Source: JBCBSZ01 sp039185015 (GTDB lineage: Bacteria > Actinomycetota > Acidimicrobiia > Acidimicrobiales > Poriferisodalaceae). Taken from it: 64,000 nucleotides of DNA. The notes under the pieces were generated by a model. That model did no database searches and was not told the origin of the DNA. It saw only the letters and a program-made list of their open reading frames with translations. Numbering within the stretch: the stretch's first letter is position 1; each line of letters begins with the position of its first letter. Both the position numbers and the translations under genes were made by a program. Below, in pieces: positions 59,735 through 64,000 of the stretch. The stretch covers positions 16,152 through 80,151 of the forward strand of contig JBCDAU010000025.1 of assembly GCA_039185015.1 (NCBI GenBank), in the 5' to 3' direction.

Positions 59735-60613
59735 ATGACCACGCTCACCGCAGCCGCCGCCTCCGACCTCTTCCGTCGTGCGCCCGACCGAATGATCGAC
59801 GTCGGTGCCGGCGAGGTCGCCGTGCGCACCGTCGGGACCGGGCCCGACGTGGTGTTCGTCCACGGCTTCCCGGTGAGCGGCGCGACGTTCCGTGGGCTGC
59901 TGCCCCACCTCGTCGAGCACGTGACGTGCCACGTGATCGACCTGCCCGGAGCCGGGTCGAGCAGCTTCGACGACTCGACCGAGATCACGCTCGCGCGCCA
60001 CATCGAGTCCATCCGGCGGGTCGTCGACGGGCTCGGCCTCGACCGGTACGCCGCCGTCGGGTTCGACAGCGGCGGGCTGATCACCCGTCATGCCGTCGTC
60101 GACGACCCCCGCCTGTACGCGCTCGGCCTCATCGACACCGAGCCCGAGCAGCCGGGCTTCCGGTTCGTGATGTTCGGCTGGAACCGGTTCATCCCCGGGA
60201 TCGGTCGGATGCTCGGCTGGATCTCTGGCCACAAGCGACTGCGCAAGAACGGGTTCGTCTTCGGCGACGCCTTCGTCGATCGCTCGCTCCTCGACGGCGA
60301 GTTCGAGGAGTTCTTCCTCGTGCCGCTGAACGAGTCCGTCGCGAAGCAGCGGGCCGCCGGTCGGGTGTTCAAGAGCTTCGACTACCGGCTCATGAAGAGC
60401 CTGCCCGACATCCACGCACGCATCGACGTGCCCACCCAGCTCGTGTGGGGAGTCGACGACAAGTTCTTCCCCGTCGAGACGGCGCGCGAGATGGTGAAGG
60501 AGTTCCCGAACGCCGAGCTCACCGAGATCTCGGGCGCCGGGCTGTTCTCCCACGAGGAGAAGCCGGCCGAGGTCGCCGCCGCCCTGCTGCCGGTGCTCAC
60601 CGGCGCCCGGTAG
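59735..60613 (+). CDS. Alpha/beta hydrolase with Asp nucleophile (dehalogenase/epoxide hydrolase-like)
   Basis: 292 residues. The oxyanion motif is VFVHGFPVSG. The elbow is GFDSGGLITRHA, so the nucleophile position holds Asp, not Ser, as in haloalkane/fluoroacetate dehalogenases and epoxide hydrolases. Acid and base are in VWGVDDKFFP and LFSHEEKP. GTGGAGGG precedes the ATG. It probably opens a halogen or epoxide bond; substrate unknown. It starts 92 bp after the dehydrogenase. Confidence 0.82.
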   Translation: MTTLTAAAASDLFRRAPDRMIDVGAGEVAVRTVGTGPDVVFVHGFPVSGATFRGLLPHLVEHVTCHVIDLPGAGSSSFDDSTEITLARHIESIRRVVDGLGLDRYAAVGFDSGGLITRHAVVDDPRLYALGLIDTEPEQPGFRFVMFGWNRFIPGIGRMLGWISGHKRLRKNGFVFGDAFVDRSLLDGEFEEFFLVPLNESVAKQRAAGRVFKSFDYRLMKSLPDIHARIDVPTQLVWGVDDKFFPVETAREMVKEFPNAELTEISGAGLFSHEEKPAEVAAALLPVLTGAR

Positions 60614-60628
60614 CGCGACGCTGGCGGG

Positions 60629-61330
60629 GTGACGACACCCGAGCTCCCCGCCGACGAGCTGCCCTGGATCGACACCGAGCAGATGCGCGAGGTCGATCGG
60701 ATCATGATCGAGGACCTCCACATCGAGCTGATGCAGATGATGGAGAACGCCGGCCGTTCGCTGGCCCGCCTTGCGCTCGACCGCTTCTCACCCCAGCGGG
60801 TGGCCGTCTGCGCCGGGCCGGGCGGCAACGGCGGGGGCGGCCTCGTCGCCGCCCGTCACCTCGCGAACAGCGGCGTGGGTGTCGAGGTCGCGCTCGGCGC
60901 TGCGGTCGAACGCTTCACGCCGGTGCCGGCGCACCAGCTCGACATCGTGCGACGGATGGGCATCCCGGTCGTCGAACGTCCGGTCGCGCCGGATCTGTGG
61001 ATCGATGCGGTGCTGGGCTACTCGCTCCGGGGTGACCCACGGGAGCCGGCGGCGACGCTGATCCGGGCGATGGGCGACTCACCCGCGCCAGTGCTCTCGC
61101 TCGACACGCCATCCGGTCTCGACACCACCACCGGGCGGGAGGCCGAACCGGCGGTCCGTGCGACCGCGACGATGACCCTCGCCGCTCCGAAGTCCGGACT
61201 CCGACGGTCGTCGCTCGTCGGCGAGCTGTTCGTGGCCGACATCTCCGTCCCGCCCTCCGTGTACGACCGACTCGGCGTCGGAGCACCGCCGCTCGGACCG
61301 GGAGTGATCGGGCGGGTCACCGGGTTCTGA
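60629..61330 (+). CDS. nnrE: NAD(P)H-hydrate epimerase
   Basis: 233 residues from GTG 60629. It has the YjeF N-terminal fold: TEQMREVDRIMIEDLHIELM, then MENAGRSLARL, the loop AGPGGNGGGGLVAARHL and LSLDTPSGLDTTTG. It repairs damaged NADH and NADPH hydrates by epimerisation for the dehydratase. The dehydratase domain is absent, so it must be supplied elsewhere. It starts 15 bp after the hydrolase stop and is followed by gnd. Confidence 0.85.
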   Translation: MTTPELPADELPWIDTEQMREVDRIMIEDLHIELMQMMENAGRSLARLALDRFSPQRVAVCAGPGGNGGGGLVAARHLANSGVGVEVALGAAVERFTPVPAHQLDIVRRMGIPVVERPVAPDLWIDAVLGYSLRGDPREPAATLIRAMGDSPAPVLSLDTPSGLDTTTGREAEPAVRATATMTLAAPKSGLRRSSLVGELFVADISVPPSVYDRLGVGAPPLGPGVIGRVTGF

Positions 61331-61381
61331 CCGATGCGCGACAGTGAGGGTCGCTTCGCAGCTTCGACAAGGACGGTGGCG

Positions 61382-62398
61382 GTGCAGCTCGGGATGATCG
61401 GACTCGGACGGATGGGCGCCAACCTCGTCCGTCGCCTCCAGCGAGACGGGCACGAGTGCGTCGTGTTCGACACCCACCCGGAGGCGGTGGCCGAGCTCGT
61501 CGAGGAGGGAGCGACCGGCGCCGACTCCCTCGACGACCTCGTCGCCAAGCTCGAGGCGCCCCGCGCCGTGTGGGTGATGGTGCCCGCCGGCGTGGCCGAC
61601 GCCGTCGTGCGAGACGTCGCCACCCACCTGGAGGCCGGCGACACGGTCATCGACGGCGGCAACAGCTACTACCACGACGACATCGCCCGGGCCGCCGACC
61701 TGGCCGAGCAGGGCATCCACCACGTCGACGTCGGCACGAGCGGCGGCGTCTTCGGGTTGGAGCGCGGCTTCTGCCTGATGATCGGTGGCGACGACGAGGC
61801 CGTCGAGCGGCTCGACCCGATCTTCCGCACGCTCGCTCCGGGTGTCGACGCCGCCGAGCGCACCGCCGGTCTGGAGGGTGAGCCCGCCCAGGCCGAGCAC
61901 GGGTACCTCCACTGCGGACCGGCCGGCGCCGGCCACTTCGTGAAGATGGTCCACAACGGGATCGAGTACGGGATGATGGCCGCCTTCGCCGAGGGCCTGA
62001 ACATCCTCCGGCACGCCGACGTCGGGCTCGGCGAGGCCGCGGTCGACGCCGAGACGACCCCACTGCGGAACCCGGAGCACTACCAGTACCAACTCGACAT
62101 CCCGGCGGTGGCCGAGGTGTGGCGTCGGGGCAGCGTGGTTGCATCCTGGTTGCTCGACCTGACCGCTGCCGCGTTCGCCGATGACGCTGAGCTCGAGGCC
62201 TACAGCGGCCACGTGTCGGACTCCGGGGAGGGCCGTTGGACGGTGCTCACCGCCGTCGACGAGGGCGTGCCCGCCCCGGTCATCACCGCCTCGCTGTACT
62301 CGCGCTTCTCCAGCCGGCAGCGCGACGACTTCGCCAACAAGATCCTGTCCGCCATGCGTCACGGCTTCGGCGGGCACCTCGAGAAGAAGGCCCCGTGA
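61382..62398 (+). CDS. gnd: 6-phosphogluconate dehydrogenase (decarboxylating), short type
   Basis: 338 residues from GTG 61382, chosen because the protein should begin at the NADP motif (QLGMIGLGRMGANLV) and AAGGA lies 8 nt upstream; ATG 61334 would add 16 residues. Motifs: SGGVFGLERGFCLMIGG and the catalytic Lys in HFVKMVHNGIEYGMM. It makes ribulose 5-phosphate and NAD(P)H in the pentose phosphate path. This is the short bacterial GndA/YqeC type. Its stop overlaps the pgi start (GTGA). Confidence 0.92.
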   Translation: MQLGMIGLGRMGANLVRRLQRDGHECVVFDTHPEAVAELVEEGATGADSLDDLVAKLEAPRAVWVMVPAGVADAVVRDVATHLEAGDTVIDGGNSYYHDDIARAADLAEQGIHHVDVGTSGGVFGLERGFCLMIGGDDEAVERLDPIFRTLAPGVDAAERTAGLEGEPAQAEHGYLHCGPAGAGHFVKMVHNGIEYGMMAAFAEGLNILRHADVGLGEAAVDAETTPLRNPEHYQYQLDIPAVAEVWRRGSVVASWLLDLTAAAFADDAELEAYSGHVSDSGEGRWTVLTAVDEGVPAPVITASLYSRFSSRQRDDFANKILSAMRHGFGGHLEKKAP

Positions 62399-64000
62399 TC
62401 GACCTCACCGGCTCCCCCGAGTGGCAGGCACTGCTCGCCCACGCCGAGTCGCTCGGCGACGTCTCACTTCGACGGGCGTTCGCCGACGACCCCGAGCGAG
62501 CAGAGCGACTGACGTACGACGTCGGCGATCTCTCGGTCGACGCCAGCAAGCACCTCCTCACCGACGAGACGATCTCGCTGCTGCTCGACGTCGCCCGCGC
62601 CGCGGGCGTGCAGGAGCGGGTGGCCGCGATGCTCGCCGGCGAGCACATCAACTCGACCGAGGACCGCGCCGTGCTCCACGTGGCGTTGCGGTCGGCTGTC
62701 GACGAGTCCTACGTCGTCGACGGCGATGACGTCGTCCCCGAGGTGCACGAGGTGCTCGGCCGCATGGGCGCGTTCGCCGAGCGAGTCCGTTCGGGTGAGT
62801 GGGTCGGCCACACCGGCGAGCGCATCCAGACCGTCGTCAACATCGGCATCGGCGGATCAGATCTCGGGCCGGTCATGGCCTATCGGGCGCTGCGTCACTG
62901 GGTCGACGCCGACCTCGACGTCCGCTTCGTCTCCAACGTCGATCCGAGCCACCTCATCGGCCAGCTCGACGGTGCCGATCCGGCCACGACGCTGTTCATC
63001 GTCGCCTCGAAGACGTTCACCACGCTCGAGACCCTCAGCAACGCCGGCAACGCAAGGGATTGGTTGGTCGCCGGGCTCGACGGCGACGAGTCGGCGGTGG
63101 CGAAGCACTTCGTCGCGCTGTCGACCAACGCCGAGCAAGTCGCCGCGTTCGGCATCGACACCGACAACATGTTCGGCTTCTGGGACTGGGTCGGCGGCCG
63201 GTACTCGCTGCCATCGGCCATCGGCCTCTCACTCATGCTGGCCATCGGTCCCGACCGCTACGCCGAGCTGCTCGGCGGGTACCGGGCCGTCGACCACCAC
63301 CTGCGGGACGCGCCGCTGGAGCAGAACGTGCCGGTGCTGCTCGGGCTGATCGGCATCTGGTATCGGGACGTCCTCGGCCTCGCCACCCACGCCGTGCTCC
63401 CGTACCACCAGGACCTCGAGCGGTTCCCCGCCTACCTGCAGCAGCTCGACATGGAGAGCAACGGCAAGCGGGTCCGCCTCGATGGCTCGGCTGCGCAGAT
63501 GGAGACCGGCCCGATCGTGTGGGGCGAGCCGGGCACCAACGGCCAGCACGCCTTCTACCAACTCCTCCACCAGGGCACGACGAAGGTGCCGGCCGACCTG
63601 ATCGGCTTCTGGGAGGCGACCGACGACGTCGGCGGCCAGCACGAGCTGCTGCTCGCCAACCTCTTCGCCCAGGCCGAGGCGCTGGCCTTCGGCAAGACCG
63701 CCGAGGAGGTCGCCGACGGCGGGGTCGGACCGGAGCTGGTGTCACACCGGACCTTCCCGGGCGACCGTCCGACCTCGATGATCATGGGCCCCTCCCTCAC
63801 CCCGGCGGTGCTCGGCCAGCTCGTCGCCCTCTACGAGCACAAGGTGCTGGTGCAGGGGATCGTCTGGGGCATCAACTCCTTCGACCAGTGGGGCGTGGAG
63901 CTCGGCAAGGTGCTCGCCACCCGGATCGCCGACGAGCTGGGTTCCGAGGACGAGCCCGACCTGTCCCACCACGACGCCTCGACCGCCGCGCTCATCCGCC
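62395..64000 (+). CDS. pgi: Glucose-6-phosphate isomerase, cut by window edge
   Basis: The gene starts at GTG 62395, overlapping the gnd stop by 4 bp, and runs open to the right edge: 535 codons, so only the last residues are missing from a typical 550-residue enzyme. Motifs seen: VVNIGIGGSDLGPVMAY, IVASKTFTTLET, WVGGRYSLPSAIG, GEPGTNGQHAFYQLLHQG, which hold the catalytic Glu and His. It interconverts glucose 6-phosphate and fructose 6-phosphate. The operon nnrE-gnd-pgi ties NADPH supply to cofactor repair. Confidence 0.93.
   Translation, partial: MIDLTGSPEWQALLAHAESLGDVSLRRAFADDPERAERLTYDVGDLSVDASKHLLTDETISLLLDVARAAGVQERVAAMLAGEHINSTEDRAVLHVALRSAVDESYVVDGDDVVPEVHEVLGRMGAFAERVRSGEWVGHTGERIQTVVNIGIGGSDLGPVMAYRALRHWVDADLDVRFVSNVDPSHLIGQLDGADPATTLFIVASKTFTTLETLSNAGNARDWLVAGLDGDESAVAKHFVALSTNAEQVAAFGIDTDNMFGFWDWVGGRYSLPSAIGLSLMLAIGPDRYAELLGGYRAVDHHLRDAPLEQNVPVLLGLIGIWYRDVLGLATHAVLPYHQDLERFPAYLQQLDMESNGKRVRLDGSAAQMETGPIVWGEPGTNGQHAFYQLLHQGTTKVPADLIGFWEATDDVGGQHELLLANLFAQAEALAFGKTAEEVADGGVGPELVSHRTFPGDRPTSMIMGPSLTPAVLGQLVALYEHKVLVQGIVWGINSFDQWGVELGKVLATRIADELGSEDEPDLSHHDASTAALIR

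Noticed and set aside
1..64000. A changed genetic code with TGA as an amino acid
   Set aside because: TGA ends most genes here, often in ATGA or GTGA overlaps with the next start, so it is a normal stop outside the three cases.
1..64000. tRNA, rRNA or CRISPR array
   Set aside because: I saw no T-loop/anticodon pattern, no rRNA core sequence and no regularly spaced repeats.

Overview
The window is high-GC DNA (about 70 % by eye) from an actinobacterium. Features that fit the class Acidimicrobiia (an Ilumatobacter-like marine or freshwater lineage is my inference, not proven) are short lipoproteins that begin with a Cys followed by Gly/Asp/Ser-Asp repeats, many leaderless promoters (TANNNT 6-8 nt before the start codon), and an add gene with the actinobacterial TDNRLMS motif. 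About 65 protein genes are supported. I found no rRNA, no tRNA and no CRISPR array.

The most important result is three genes in which an in-frame TGA replaces an active-site cysteine of a thiol-redox protein and is followed within 24 nt by a SECIS-like hairpin. They are: (1) 5969-6628, minus, a secreted thioredoxin-fold lipoprotein of DsbE/MPT53 type whose CPTC site reads UPTC; (2) 15916-16875, plus, an AhpD-like protein whose CxxC site reads CxxU; (3) 55522-56628, plus, a TlpA/peroxiredoxin-like protein with a UGC site. TGA is an ordinary stop in most other genes here, so this looks like selenocysteine, not a changed code or decay. The selenocysteine machinery (selA, selB, selC, selD) must lie outside the window.

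Layout. 1-3.1 kb: end of an ABC exporter, a lipoprotein, a PPOX-fold protein, a GNAT protein, a His-rich Spy-like protein. 3.1-4.9 kb: TetR regulator with two palindromic sites, then an intact IS481-family element (3840-4883) flanked by CCTAGG duplications. 4.9-7.7 kb: adenosine deaminase and the first selenoprotein in a two-gene lipoprotein operon. 7.7-11.7 kb: iron region with FetA/FetB-like exporter, a siderophore-binding lipoprotein and a TetR. 11.7-23 kb: CDGSH protein, chorismate mutase, cold-shock protein, sulfatase, two AhpD-like genes in opposite directions (one the second selenoprotein), a TauE-like permease, a beta-hydroxyacid dehydrogenase, a phosphotransferase-fold protein, a P450, and two surface proteins. 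23-34.7 kb: TetR and alcohol dehydrogenase around a 41-bp inverted repeat, aryl-CoA ligase and hydrolases, HlyIII, PilZ, glycogen-binding protein, HpcH/HpaI aldolase, threonine dehydratase. 34.9-46.3 kb: RND transporter, thioesterase, acetoacetyl-CoA synthetase, and a branched-chain amino acid-type ABC system (binding protein plus strand, livFGMH minus strand). 46.5-58 kb: Rieske oxygenase, SDR, AzlCD, two flavoproteins, OsmC, a winged-helix/hydrolase fusion regulator, the third selenoprotein, GNAT, pirin. 58-64 kb: glutamate dehydrogenase, a hydrolase, and the operon nnrE-gnd-pgi, which is cut by the right edge.

Taken together the region is mostly chromosomal housekeeping and catabolism with a strong thiol/peroxide theme: three putative selenoproteins, OsmC, a Cys-type AhpD protein, CDGSH iron-sulfur protein and iron export. 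Start codons are often set by 4-bp ATGA/GTGA overlaps (at 6625, 15304, 17923, 26590, 50276, 51085, 57142 and 62395), so many neighbours are probably translationally coupled.
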